From NCBI RefSeq assembly GCF_014651635.1, contig NZ_BMXG01000004.1:124001-188000 (forward strand): a stretch of DNA of 64,000 nt, in the 5' to 3' direction. The DNA comes from Cerasicoccus arenae. Its GTDB lineage: Bacteria; Verrucomicrobiota; Verrucomicrobiia; Opitutales; Cerasicoccaceae. The notes under the pieces are model-generated. The model was not told the origin of the DNA. It did not search any database and saw only the letters and a program-made list of their open reading frames with translations. Positions 53,947 to 62,273 of the stretch are shown piece by piece. Numbering within the stretch: the stretch's first letter is position 1; every line of letters begins with the position of its first letter. The translations under genes and the position numbers were made by a program.

Positions 53947-54891
53947 TTGGACGAACTCACACAGCTGCCGGGCGAATCGGTCGAGATTACCGTGTCGCCT
54001 CAGGCGGCTGGTGGTCGAGTAGACAAAGTTCTTGCCGACGCCTTGCGCGATTGGAGCCGCGAACGCCTGAAAAGCGTTTTTGAAGCTGGTATGGTGACGC
54101 TTAATGGCGCGCCGACCGTTAAGAAAACTCGTGTTGCGGAGGGGGATGTCATTGCCCTGATTCTACCAGATCGGCCCTCAACCAAGGTTGAGCCGATGGA
54201 CGTCCCGCTTGATATTTTATTTGAGGACGAGTATCTCGTCGCGATTAACAAGCCTTGTGGTATGGTGACTCATCCTGGCGCTGCCGTAGAGCCGCCCACG
54301 CTCTGCCACGCGCTTCTACACTATACAGACGGCAAATTGGCTAAAGCTGGCGGGGAAGAGCGCCCCGGCGTTGTGCATCGGCTAGACAAGGCGACAACCG
54401 GCGTGATCGTCTTTGCCAAGACCGACGAGGCATATTACGCGCTGGTTCAGGCCTTTTCCCAGCGACTCACCAAAAAAGAATACTTGGCCATCGTCACTGG
54501 CAGTCCACAGCTGGAGGCTGGCAGTATTCGTGAGCCGATTGAGCGCGACTTACAGTATCGTACGCGAATGGCCGTCCGCGAAGATGGAAAGCCTGCGCAT
54601 ACGGACTGGCATATTGTTGAGCGATTGGACGAGCGTCATTGCTTGGTCCATTGTCGCATCCATACCGGACGTACGCACCAGATTCGCGTCCATTTAAGCC
54701 ATCTGGGCATGATCTTGCTGGGTGACTCGACTTATGGCTATCGCCCGCGTCAGGGACAAGATTGGCATGAAGATTTTTTCCTCCATGCAGCTAGTTTAAT
54801 TCTGCCGCATCCCATTACTGGTGAGCCATTGGAAATTACGGCAGAATTGCCCCCTGCATTCCAAGATCAGCTAGTCAAATTACGCGCATAA
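53947..54891 (+). CDS. RluA-family pseudouridine synthase
   Basis: 314 residues from a TTG at 53947 just after the upstream stop. An S4-type RNA-binding domain (GRVDKVLADALRDWSRERLK) is followed by the catalytic domain: INKPCGMVTHPG, the Asp-containing GVVHRLDKATTGVIVFAKTD and RTHQIRVHLSHLG. It isomerises uridines in rRNA or tRNA; overall layout is closest to RluD, but the exact target sites cannot be inferred. Confidence 0.93.
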   Translation: MDELTQLPGESVEITVSPQAAGGRVDKVLADALRDWSRERLKSVFEAGMVTLNGAPTVKKTRVAEGDVIALILPDRPSTKVEPMDVPLDILFEDEYLVAINKPCGMVTHPGAAVEPPTLCHALLHYTDGKLAKAGGEERPGVVHRLDKATTGVIVFAKTDEAYYALVQAFSQRLTKKEYLAIVTGSPQLEAGSIREPIERDLQYRTRMAVREDGKPAHTDWHIVERLDERHCLVHCRIHTGRTHQIRVHLSHLGMILLGDSTYGYRPRQGQDWHEDFFLHAASLILPHPITGEPLEITAELPPAFQDQLVKLRA

Positions 54892-54897
54892 AAATAG

Positions 54898-54921
54898 GGG
54901 GTTTACCTTTCGGTGAGCCCC
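54898..54921 (+). terminator. Hairpin downstream of the RluA-type gene
   Basis: GGGGTTTACC pairs with GGTGAGCCCC over a TTTC loop, with two G-U pairs. A T-rich but interrupted stretch follows. Moderate terminator candidate. Confidence 0.45.
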
Positions 54922-55030
54922 ACTGTGACTTTCTATTGTCCTTATTATGCCCAATGAGTGCTTTAAGGACCTTGCCAATAGGGGCTTTAGTACTGGTATC
55001 TCAATTTTTAGAGAATACAGTATCGATTTT

Positions 55031-55062
55031 TTCTTGTATAGGGTTTAATCATCATACAAGAA
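55031..55062. repeat. Perfect 9-bp inverted repeat upstream of a small membrane protein
   Basis: TTCTTGTAT (55031-55039) and ATACAAGAA (55054-55062) are separated by 14 bases, 43 bp before the next start codon. The geometry suits a dimeric operator, or a leader hairpin. Confidence 0.7.
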
Positions 55063-55104
55063 TGAATGCCTCCCCTTTGATAAACCTCTATTTCTCATTC
55101 CCCT

Positions 55105-55308
55105 ATGTCCTACGTTCGCCGTCGTAATTCGGTCCATTTCCACATCAACGGTTATCGCATCCGCAAAGGTGTATTCTGGCGCTGGATTGGAGCGAGTTCA
55201 CTGATTGTGCTTCTAACGATCGTTGCCATGGCTTGGACCTTTTACAGCAAAGACCACGTCATCCATCAGGCTGCCTCGCAACTGCTAGAGCAATTCTCTG
55301 GGCGCTAG
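55105..55308 (+). CDS. Small single-pass membrane protein
   Basis: 67 residues. A basic N-terminus with two similar stretches (YVRRRNSVHFHINGYRIRKG) is followed by one hydrophobic segment (IGASSLIVLLTIVAMAWTF) and a short polar end. Positive-inside rule puts the N-terminus in the cytoplasm. Flanked by an inverted repeat upstream and a terminator-like hairpin downstream, which supports a real gene. Function unknown. Confidence 0.65.
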   Translation: MSYVRRRNSVHFHINGYRIRKGVFWRWIGASSLIVLLTIVAMAWTFYSKDHVIHQAASQLLEQFSGR

Positions 55309-55332
55309 TTTCTTCCCAACCCTACCCCAAAA

Positions 55333-55373
55333 AAGAAGGTCGCGGCTTGTATTGAGTCGCGGCCTTCGCTTTT
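55333..55373. terminator. Bidirectional terminator between the small membrane protein gene and trpA
   Basis: GAAGGTCGCGGC and GTCGCGGCCTTC pair with two G-U pairs and a short loop. A-rich sequence lies on the left and T-rich on the right, so it can serve both convergent genes. Confidence 0.75.
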
Positions 55374-55381
55374 GAATGCAC

Positions 55382-56182
55382 TCAAGCAATCCCGGCGATC
55401 AGCTCATCAGCTTTGGCGCGTAGGGCAGCGACAGCTTTTTCGGGCTCATTGGGATTGGCGGCGAGGCAGTTGACCAGTGCGCTGCCCACCACGACACCGT
55501 CTGCAACCTGACCAATGGTCGCAACGTGCTCAGCTTGCGATACGCCGAAGCCAACTACGAGGGGCAAGTCGGTAATCGAGCGGATCTGCGCAACGGAGTC
55601 GCTCAGGTCAGCAGAAAGGTCGGCGCGTTCGCCAGTTACACCTGTCCGCGACACGTAGTAGAGGAATCCAGTTGCGGTTTCGGAAATTTTCGCAATGCGA
55701 TCAGGTGGTGTTGTTGGTGCGATGATAAACACCGTGCCCAGCTCCTCATCCGCACAAACCTTTTTCCAAGAGGCGGCTTCTTCTGGTGGCAAATCGAGCA
55801 CGAGAAAGCCGTCAACCCCGGCTTCTTTGGCTTGGCGGGCGTAGTTGGCCTCGCCGGGTGCAAAGACGAGATTGTAATAGGTGTAGAGCACGATTGGAAC
55901 TTCGCTGAATTCGCGAATCGCACGGACGAGCTCCAATACACGTGTCTGCGTCATCCCGTTTTCCAGTGCGCGTTGGGCGGCAAGCTGATTGGTGAGACCG
56001 TCAGCCAGAGGATCGGAGAACGGCGCGCCAAGCTCCAATAGATCGGCACCAGCATTAATCAAGGCGCGGCAAGCGGCTAGGGAGACATCAAAGGTAGGGT
56101 CGCCTGCGCACAGATACGAAACGAAAAGCGGGCGTCCCGATTGACGGCCCTTGGAAAATGCTTGGGATATACGGCTATTCAT
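55382..56182 (-). CDS. trpA: Tryptophan synthase alpha chain
   Basis: 266 residues from the ATG at 56182 (MNSRISQAFSKG), the normal family start; upstream in-frame ATGs add 5 or 14 residues. FVSYLCAGDPTFDVSLA, LLELGAPFSDPLADG with the catalytic Glu and Asp, GVDGFLVLDLPPEEA and FLYYVSRTGVTGERADL are the expected blocks. It cleaves indole-3-glycerol phosphate. No trpB or other trp gene is adjacent, so the alpha subunit is encoded apart from its partner here. It is divergent from pgi. Confidence 0.96.
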   Translation of the reverse strand: MNSRISQAFSKGRQSGRPLFVSYLCAGDPTFDVSLAACRALINAGADLLELGAPFSDPLADGLTNQLAAQRALENGMTQTRVLELVRAIREFSEVPIVLYTYYNLVFAPGEANYARQAKEAGVDGFLVLDLPPEEAASWKKVCADEELGTVFIIAPTTPPDRIAKISETATGFLYYVSRTGVTGERADLSADLSDSVAQIRSITDLPLVVGFGVSQAEHVATIGQVADGVVVGSALVNCLAANPNEPEKAVAALRAKADELIAGIA

Positions 56183-56329
56183 GGTCAAAGTTTTCGGCCT
56201 TAACGACATGGCTCTGGCTGCCATCTGACAATTGTTTTTTCCTTATCGGTGAAAATTTGCACTATATAGGTATAAAACACACATATCGCCTTGCGCCGCG
56301 CGGTCAGCGTTGCGTAGATAATCAACGCC

Positions 56330-57910
56330 ATGTCTTGGGATCGCTTTAAACAACACTATCTTTTCATAGAAACGCTCGATTTCGCACTCGATATCAGCCG
56401 CATGGATTTTGCGGATGATTACCTCGAGGTGATGAAACCGAAAATTGACCAGGCCATAATAGCCATGGAAGAGCTGGAGGGTGGTGCCATTGCCAACCCT
56501 GACGAGAACCGCATGGTCGGTCATTATTGGTTGCGCGATGCCAGCCTTGCGCCGACGCCTGAGCTAAAGAAAGAGATTTCTGACTGTGAATCCGCCATCA
56601 AGGCTTTCGCGGCCAAGATTCATTCCGGCGAAATTAAAGGTTCGGACGGCAAGTTCGAGCATCTGCTGTGCATCGGTATCGGTGGGTCCGCACTCGGTCC
56701 CGAATTCGTCAATCAGGCGCTGGGTAATCCAACCAACGACCCGATGACCATTCACTTTTTCGACAATACAGACCCGAACGGGATGGACAAAGTCCTCGCC
56801 CAGCTCAAGGGCAAGCTCGGGAAGACTCTGGCCGTCGTTACCTCCAAGAGCGGTGGTACTCCAGAAACCCGCAATGGCATGGTTGAGGCAGAAAATGCTT
56901 GGACCAAGGCTGGTCTCAAGTTTGGCCCGCACGCTGTTGCTGTGACTGGATTGGGCTCCAAGCTCGACAAACATGCGGTTGCTGAGGGCTGGCTGACGCG
57001 TTTCCCAATGTGGGATTGGGTAGGCGGGCGTACGTCTGAGCTGGCCGCCGTGGGCCTTGTTCCGGCTGCGCTGTCTGGCTTTGACATCGATGCGATGCTG
57101 AAGGGGGCCAAGGAAATGGACGCTGTCACCCGCGTAAAAGACTTTCGACAAAACCCAGCCGCGCTGATGGCGCTCATGTGGTTTTATGCAACTGATGGCG
57201 TGGGCAAGAAGGATATGGTCATTCTGCCTTATAAGGATCGCCTGGAATTATTTTCCCGCTATCTTCAGCAACTCGTTATGGAGTCGCTCGGTAAGGAATT
57301 GGACCTAGACGGCAATACTGTTCACCAAGGCATCGCCGTTTATGGCAATAAGGGTTCGACGGACCAGCACGCATATGTTCAACAACTTCGTGACGGTGTA
57401 TTGAACTTTTTTGCGACATTTATTGAAGTCCACACGGATCGCGCCGGCGAATCGCCGTTTGTGGAGGAAAAATTCACCTCGGGCGACTTTTTGCAAGGCC
57501 TGCTACTGGGCACCCGCGATGCACTTTATGAGAAGGGCCGCGAGTCGATCACGATTTCGGTCCGAGACGTGAGTGCGCATACAATCGGCATGCTCATTGC
57601 CCTCTATGAGCGCGCAGTCGGCTTCTACGGCTCACTCGTCAACGTTAATGCCTATCATCAGCCAGGCGTTGAGGCGGGTAAAAAAGCAGCCGCCAGCACG
57701 CTGGAACTACGTCAGCAAATTCTGGATGCGTTGTCCGCCAAACCCGGCGAAGCCTTTACCGCAGAACAACTTGCTTCGGAATTAGGTCTTGTATCGAAAA
57801 CAGAACTCATTTTTAAATTGCTAGAACACATGGCAGCTAATCAAAATCGCCCCTTACGCAAATTGATTGGCGACCCATTCTACGAATCTAAATACCTGAT
57901 GGAGCAATAA
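56330..57910 (+). CDS. pgi: Glucose-6-phosphate isomerase
   Basis: 526 residues. [34 protein letters not shown] (phosphosugar-binding SIS motif) and [20 protein letters not shown] with the active-site region are clear PGI features. A long C-terminal part ([20 protein letters not shown], then [11 protein letters not shown]) extends beyond the core, with a winged-helix-like look. It interconverts glucose-6-P and fructose-6-P, supplying precursors for nucleotide sugars. Confidence 0.96.
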   Translation: MSWDRFKQHYLFIETLDFALDISRMDFADDYLEVMKPKIDQAIIAMEELEGGAIANPDENRMVGHYWLRDASLAPTPELKKEISDCESAIKAFAAKIHSGEIKGSDGKFEHLLCIGIGGSALGPEFVNQALGNPTNDPMTIHFFDNTDPNGMDKVLAQLKGKLGKTLAVVTSKSGGTPETRNGMVEAENAWTKAGLKFGPHAVAVTGLGSKLDKHAVAEGWLTRFPMWDWVGGRTSELAAVGLVPAALSGFDIDAMLKGAKEMDAVTRVKDFRQNPAALMALMWFYATDGVGKKDMVILPYKDRLELFSRYLQQLVMESLGKELDLDGNTVHQGIAVYGNKGSTDQHAYVQQLRDGVLNFFATFIEVHTDRAGESPFVEEKFTSGDFLQGLLLGTRDALYEKGRESITISVRDVSAHTIGMLIALYERAVGFYGSLVNVNAYHQPGVEAGKKAAASTLELRQQILDALSAKPGEAFTAEQLASELGLVSKTELIFKLLEHMAANQNRPLRKLIGDPFYESKYLMEQ

Positions 57911-57962
57911 GCTCAACGCTGACTCCCCAAAACTGTAAATATATCTCTCTCAATCTGACATT

Positions 57963-58772
57963 ATGAAAGGTCTTTCCATAGCGCTTCGCGTCATCGCGAT
58001 TCTCGGTGCGGCTGCTGCCGCCTTATTCTGGTACCAAACGAAGGGCAAAGTCCAAGCGGCAAATGACCAAATTGCGGAGCTACAAACGCAAAAGGCGAAC
58101 GTAGAGTCCCAGGTTGAAGACCTTACGAACGCCAAGACTTCGATTTTGGGCAAAGCAAACGAATTCGAGCGGCAATTGGCTGACGCCAATTCCAAGATTT
58201 CATTTACCTCGAATGAGCTTAGCAAATACAAGCGCGACATTGGCCGTACAGAAAAGGACAAAGAAGAGCTTCAAGCCAAATACGACAGCCTGAATCAGGA
58301 CTTTGACCAATTGAAGAGTGATGTTGCGAACATCAAAACAGTAGATGCTGGGGCCAAGGTTGATCCCGCTCTCCTCGCAGAAAAAGAAGAGCAGGTTACA
58401 CAGCTTCAGACTCAACTCAGCGACTTAAAGGACAAATTGGCTGTTGCCGTTCTCCGCACACAGGGGGCCGCATCTGGCGAAGTTGGTGTCAATGGTTCAT
58501 CAGCGACTGGCGGTCCTGTCACGCTGAAGGCTGTTAAGGAGCAAGATGCTTCCATTCTCCGCACCGATCCCGACAAGGGCATTGTCATCATCAGCCGTGG
58601 ACAGGTCGATGGCTTGCAGCGCCAAATGGAGTTCAATGTTGCCAAGGGTCTTGAGCGGAAAGTTCGCGTCAAGGTTGGCACCGTGGCACCCACTTACAGC
58701 GTAGCTTACATCTTGCCTGGTCAGGAGGCTTCACGCCTGCAAGAGGGCGATTCCGTTAAGATTACTCAATAA
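57963..58772 (+). CDS. Membrane-anchored coiled-coil protein
   Basis: 269 residues. An N-terminal membrane segment (ALRVIAILGAAAAALFWYQ) is followed by about 120 residues of coiled coil with repeated Gln/Lys/Asp/Glu heptads and a short linker with Gly/Ser. The last 80 residues (DKGIVIISRGQVDGLQRQME, then FNVAKGLERKVRVKVG and LQEGDSVKITQ) look like a small beta-barrel. No family recognised. An envelope-structural role in the periplasm is inference. The following lipoprotein gene is 41 bp downstream. Confidence 0.75.
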   Translation: MKGLSIALRVIAILGAAAAALFWYQTKGKVQAANDQIAELQTQKANVESQVEDLTNAKTSILGKANEFERQLADANSKISFTSNELSKYKRDIGRTEKDKEELQAKYDSLNQDFDQLKSDVANIKTVDAGAKVDPALLAEKEEQVTQLQTQLSDLKDKLAVAVLRTQGAASGEVGVNGSSATGGPVTLKAVKEQDASILRTDPDKGIVIISRGQVDGLQRQMEFNVAKGLERKVRVKVGTVAPTYSVAYILPGQEASRLQEGDSVKITQ

Positions 58773-58813
58773 CCTCTTGTCGCCTGCTGGAAAACAGCTA
58801 GCGTCTTTCTTTG

Positions 58814-59014
58814 ATGAGAGAAAACAAGCGTATCCAGTTGCGGCTGATCATCGCCGCAGCCTTCCTGACTTTTACTGGTTTATTCCTGTCTGGCTGTGAA
58901 TCAGCCAATCCGGACGAGAGTAACCTCCCTTGGGCGCGTCCAGCTACTTGGGAAGGCGGAGCTCCCGGTATGGGTGGCGGCGGTGGCTTAGGCGCTGGGC
59001 GTACTGGTTACTGA
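58814..59014 (+). CDS. Small lipoprotein with Gly-rich tail
   Basis: 66 residues. A hydrophobic signal ends in the lipobox LSGC, so it is predicted to be lipid-anchored; the residue after the Cys is Glu. The short mature part ends in MGGGGGLGAGRTGY. A start one codon earlier (TTG) is also possible. The position between the coiled-coil protein and rsmI suggests an envelope role. Function unknown. Confidence 0.8.
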   Translation: MRENKRIQLRLIIAAAFLTFTGLFLSGCESANPDESNLPWARPATWEGGAPGMGGGGGLGAGRTGY

Positions 59015-59060
59015 TTTTTTTGAGGCCCTGGTTGCGCTCCGCTCCGAGGCTACGCTCACT

Positions 59061-59771
59061 ATGGATGATTCTGCGGCAGAGAAGCTGGAGTCAGCGCTAT
59101 ACGTTGTCTCTACGCCAATTGGCAACCTCGGCGACTTGTCTGCCCGTGCGGTGGATGTGCTGTGCCGAGCAGATGTAATCGCCTGTGAGGACACCCGCAC
59201 GACTGGCCGTCTGCTGGGCCATATTGGCAGCAAACGTCCTGCAATTTCCTACCACGAGCACAACGAGCTGGCCCGTGCAACTGAGTTGGCGGATAAAATC
59301 ACCGATGGGCAATCTGTGGCCTTGGTTTCAGATGCGGGCACACCTACGCTGAGTGATCCCGGGTTCCGCGTGGTCCGTGAATGCCGTCGTCGCAGTCTAA
59401 CTGTTGTGCCAGTGCCGGGTGCATCTGCGCTTCTTGCGGCGTTGGCTGCCAGTGGTCTGCCGACTGACGCGTTTTTTTACGCGGGCTTTTTGCCGCCCAA
59501 GTCTGCCGCACGCCGCACTTTTTTAGAGCGACATCGGGATTTCCCGCACACGCTTGTGGTTTACGAATCCTGTCACCGCATCACTAAATTCCTTGCGGAG
59601 ATGTTGGATGTCTTGGGCCCGGATCGTGTTATCTGTCTCTCGCGCGAGATCACCAAAAAATTCGAGTCAATTCAAACCGCGCCGCTTAAAGATCTTGCGT
59701 CTGATCCGAGTAAAATTAGCATCAAGGGAGAATTTGTCGTACTGATTGCTACTGAAGGGTTTGTGTTATGA
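59061..59771 (+). CDS. rsmI: 16S rRNA 2'-O-methyltransferase RsmI
   Basis: 236 residues. YVVSTPIGNLGDLSARAV at the N-terminus, CEDTRTTGRLL, LVSDAGTPTLSDPGFRVV and VPVPGASALLAALAASGLP are the RsmI blocks; the family methylates the 2'-OH of C1402 in 16S rRNA. It is shorter than many homologues, ending soon after the core. It overlaps the Ppx/GppA-like gene by 4 bp. Confidence 0.95.
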   Translation: MDDSAAEKLESALYVVSTPIGNLGDLSARAVDVLCRADVIACEDTRTTGRLLGHIGSKRPAISYHEHNELARATELADKITDGQSVALVSDAGTPTLSDPGFRVVRECRRRSLTVVPVPGASALLAALAASGLPTDAFFYAGFLPPKSAARRTFLERHRDFPHTLVVYESCHRITKFLAEMLDVLGPDRVICLSREITKKFESIQTAPLKDLASDPSKISIKGEFVVLIATEGFVL

Positions 59772-60811
59772 GATTAGGCGTTATTGATATCGGGAGTAAC
59801 TCGATTAAGTTGCTTGTTGCTGAAACCGGATCGACCATGGCGATCCACTACGAAACGACTTGGGAAACTCGGCTTGGGACTACACTGGGGACTTCTGACC
59901 TTCCGATTTTGACCCGTTCAGCGATCCAAAAAGCCTGTGAGGCCGTGCAGTCTCTTATTGCGGAAGCAGCGGGCTATAATGTGGAAGAGTTTTTTGTCGC
60001 AGCAACGTCTGCTGTGCGCGACGCGGTTAACCGCGAGGAATTCATTGACGAGATTCACCAGGCAACTGGCCATCGGCTCAAGGTGCTTTCGGGGGACGAA
60101 GAGGCGGCCTACATTGCTTGGGGCATCACCACAGATCCCGTTCTCACGCAGTATCAGGAGTTTTGCTTGGCGGATCTCGGTGGTGGTAGTTTGGAGTTGA
60201 TCCATGTGCGCAATCGCGAAATCGTGGCGAAGGTTAGCCTGCCACTCGGTGCGATCCGTCTGTCCCAGCAGTTGCTGGCCGATAAGGGCGAGCCCATGAA
60301 GTCTGTCGAAATGCGTCGTATTGTGCGCCGTGTGCGCAACACCATCGATGAATCCGGCTTTGTATTTCCTCGGGAAACAAACATTCTAGCTGGCACAGGA
60401 GGTGCCTTAACGGTGTCTCGAGCGGTTCGCGCGGCTTGGCTTGGCCAAACCCAGAGTGAGGCTGGCAATTCCCTCAGCTTGGCGTATCTGCGCTTCCTGT
60501 ATGTCGAATTGGCGGCGATGAATCTTGAAGAGCGCAGCAAAATTCCAGCACTGCCATCTGAGCGGGCAGACATTATGCCTGTGGGACTCTTGATCTTGCT
60601 TACTGTTGCAGAAATGGCCGGTGCCAACTCGTATATCTACTCGTCGCATAATCTTCGCTACGGCATTGCGGCCAAGTATTTCTCAGGTGATTCGGGCGAT
60701 AGCCCAATTGCAATTAAGGCAGCGCTTCCGGGGCAAACATCGACGGATAAGTCCGCGCTCGCTGCCATGGCAAAGTCTGCTGTCGATCAAGGCCACGAAA
60801 AAAAAATGTAG
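59768..60811 (+). CDS. Ppx/GppA-family phosphatase
   Basis: 347 residues with an actin-like ATPase/phosphatase fold: LGVIDIGSNSIKLLVAE, DLGGGSLELIHVRN and ILAGTGGALTVSRAVRA are the phosphate-binding loops. Exopolyphosphatases (Ppx) are longer, so this is the short core type that may hydrolyse polyphosphate or pppGpp; the choice cannot be made from sequence. The ATG overlaps the rsmI stop. The gene ends in an A9 run (60798-60806) that encodes Lys-Lys. Confidence 0.9.
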   Translation: MRLGVIDIGSNSIKLLVAETGSTMAIHYETTWETRLGTTLGTSDLPILTRSAIQKACEAVQSLIAEAAGYNVEEFFVAATSAVRDAVNREEFIDEIHQATGHRLKVLSGDEEAAYIAWGITTDPVLTQYQEFCLADLGGGSLELIHVRNREIVAKVSLPLGAIRLSQQLLADKGEPMKSVEMRRIVRRVRNTIDESGFVFPRETNILAGTGGALTVSRAVRAAWLGQTQSEAGNSLSLAYLRFLYVELAAMNLEERSKIPALPSERADIMPVGLLILLTVAEMAGANSYIYSSHNLRYGIAAKYFSGDSGDSPIAIKAALPGQTSTDKSALAAMAKSAVDQGHEKKM

Positions 60812-60953
60812 GGCAGCGGTGGTTGGACGGGCTCCAACTGCGAAATTTATCCACATGATATTGGTTAATTTTTCTGAAGACTCGAAAGGTTTTTCCTGTA
60901 ACGTGGATTCTGCTGCGAGCTAATACGATTTTTTCGTGATAAATGGCATTGAG

Positions 60954-60968
60954 CGTTAGTCACTAACG
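60954..60968. repeat. 15-bp palindrome CGTTAGT-C-ACTAACG
   Basis: Seven-base arms flank one central base. It resembles an operator or short hairpin, about 140 bp downstream of the Ppx/GppA-like gene. Confidence 0.75.
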
Positions 60969-61013
60969 TTCATTGGCGTCGGACATCGCAAAAGGCACGA
61001 AACATTTGCCCAA

Positions 61014-61049
61014 CCCAACCAACTGAGCCAGCCCAGCCAACTGAACCAG
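61014..61049. repeat. 18-bp tandem repeat, two copies
   Basis: Units CCCAACCAACTGAGCCAG and CCCAGCCAACTGAACCAG differ at two bases. Such short C/A/G-rich tandem units in gaps of PVC genomes can be dispersed family repeats; I cannot test this here. Confidence 0.8.
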
Positions 61050-61229
61050 CCGAGTCATTGCGCGGTATCGGATTCTCTGATAAAATCATCGGCATGAAAC
61101 CAGTTTTTACCAATAACCGCATTTTAGACATACGCTCTATCAGATTCTTCAAATCCCTATTGCGCCTTCGCGTGGGCCACCACTATCTTGGCAATATCCA
61201 AATTAAATCCACAACTGACCACCTCTCTC

Positions 61230-62144
61230 ATGTCTACTGACCTTTACGGCTGGAAATGCCACACGCTCAAATCCGGTGATGCCACGCTTGCCATGCCGAC
61301 AGAGATCGGTCCGCGTATCGTGTCGTGCACGATCGATGGTGCCGATAATTTATTCCATGTTATCAAGGAAGAGCAGGGCGGTTTTGGTGAGCCTGATTGG
61401 ATGCTGCGTGGTGGCCATCGGCTCTGGCATTCACCCGAGCAAAACCCGCGCAGCTACGATCCAGATAATACGCCAATCAAGGTTGCCGAGATCGACGAAG
61501 GCCGGGAGTTCCTTTTGGAAGCCCCAGGTCCCGATCATTCCGGCATGGTGAAGTCCATCCAGATCGCCGCCCTCGGTGCCGAGACTTTCAAGCTCACACA
61601 CCGCATCCGCAATACCCTACAATGGCCGGTCCAGTTTGCTCCCTGGGCGTTGACCGTTATGGAGCGCGGTGGGTATTCCACCATTCCGCTTTTGCCCAAG
61701 GGCGACCACGAAACTGATTTATTGCCCAACTACACAATGGTGCCGTGGACTTACACCGACTTCTCCCGCCCAGAATGGGAATTTCATCAGGATTTCATCG
61801 GTATTGATACGACAAAGACTGCCGTTGCGCAAAAGCTTGGTCTGACGAATTACCCGGGCTGGGCGGCCTACTGGCAACCAGCGGGCACCTTTGTGAAGGC
61901 CGCCCACGTCGAGCTGCGCAAGACCTACCCGGACTTCGGCTGCGTGTATGAAACCTTCTGCAACGACTTCATGATCGAGCTGGAGACCCTCGGGCCGCTA
62001 ACAACCGTTCCCGCTGGTGGTGCCATTGAGCACGTCGAATACTGGGGCGTCTTCGCTGGCCTTCCCAAGCCCGACTCCGACAAAGTTTTCAACGAAGAAT
62101 TCCGCCCCATCATCGAAGGCTGGCGCACGGATTTGATTTCGTAG
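61230..62144 (+). CDS. DUF4380-like / aldose-epimerase-like protein
   Basis: 304 residues from the ATG at 61230 (MSTDLYGWKCHTLKSGDATL); an upstream start adds 14 residues. The fold looks like galactose-mutarotase-type beta sandwich: LAMPTEIGPRIVSCTIDGAD, GGHRLWHSPEQNPRSY, LTHRIRNTLQWPVQFAPWAL and a C-terminal VEYWGVFAGLPKP. No catalytic pair typical of mutarotases can be placed, so the activity is unknown. Preceded by the longest gap of the window. Confidence 0.7.
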   Translation: MSTDLYGWKCHTLKSGDATLAMPTEIGPRIVSCTIDGADNLFHVIKEEQGGFGEPDWMLRGGHRLWHSPEQNPRSYDPDNTPIKVAEIDEGREFLLEAPGPDHSGMVKSIQIAALGAETFKLTHRIRNTLQWPVQFAPWALTVMERGGYSTIPLLPKGDHETDLLPNYTMVPWTYTDFSRPEWEFHQDFIGIDTTKTAVAQKLGLTNYPGWAAYWQPAGTFVKAAHVELRKTYPDFGCVYETFCNDFMIELETLGPLTTVPAGGAIEHVEYWGVFAGLPKPDSDKVFNEEFRPIIEGWRTDLIS

Positions 62145-62192
62145 AGCGAATCGATTATTTATGTTTGAAATACGTTTTGTCGGCATTTGCGT

Positions 62193-62212
62193 TTCATCCG
62201 CGTTCATCCGTG
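62193..62212 (+). repeat. 10-bp tandem pair (TTCATCCGCG / TTCATCCGTG), possible dispersed repeat
   Basis: Two copies in tandem in the gap before fmt. From memory, similar ATCCGCG/TTCATCCGTGG-type sequences recur in gaps of several PVC and delta-proteobacterial genomes. Presence elsewhere in this genome needs a search. Confidence 0.6.
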
Positions 62213-62273
62213 GCTAAATAAACCCGTTCTCACTTTAACCTTTAACCTCCCAACTTTAACCTTCCCTCCCCCC

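Larger units (their letters stand above)
60812..61229. other. 418-bp gap with palindrome and tandem repeat
   Basis: No protein gene seen. It contains a 15-bp near-palindrome at 60954-60968 and an 18-bp tandem repeat at 61014-61049. A minus-strand frame across the repeat gives only a repetitive Gly-Ser-Val-Gly-Trp stretch and is not convincing. Confidence 0.65.

Noticed and set aside
54936-55127. 63-residue open frame before the small membrane protein
   Set aside because: Composition is random-looking, it spans the inverted repeat and overlaps the better supported gene start.
60970-61152. Minus-strand 60-residue frame with Gly-Ser-Val-Gly-Trp repeats
   Set aside because: It only reflects the tandem DNA repeat; no start context or homologous features.
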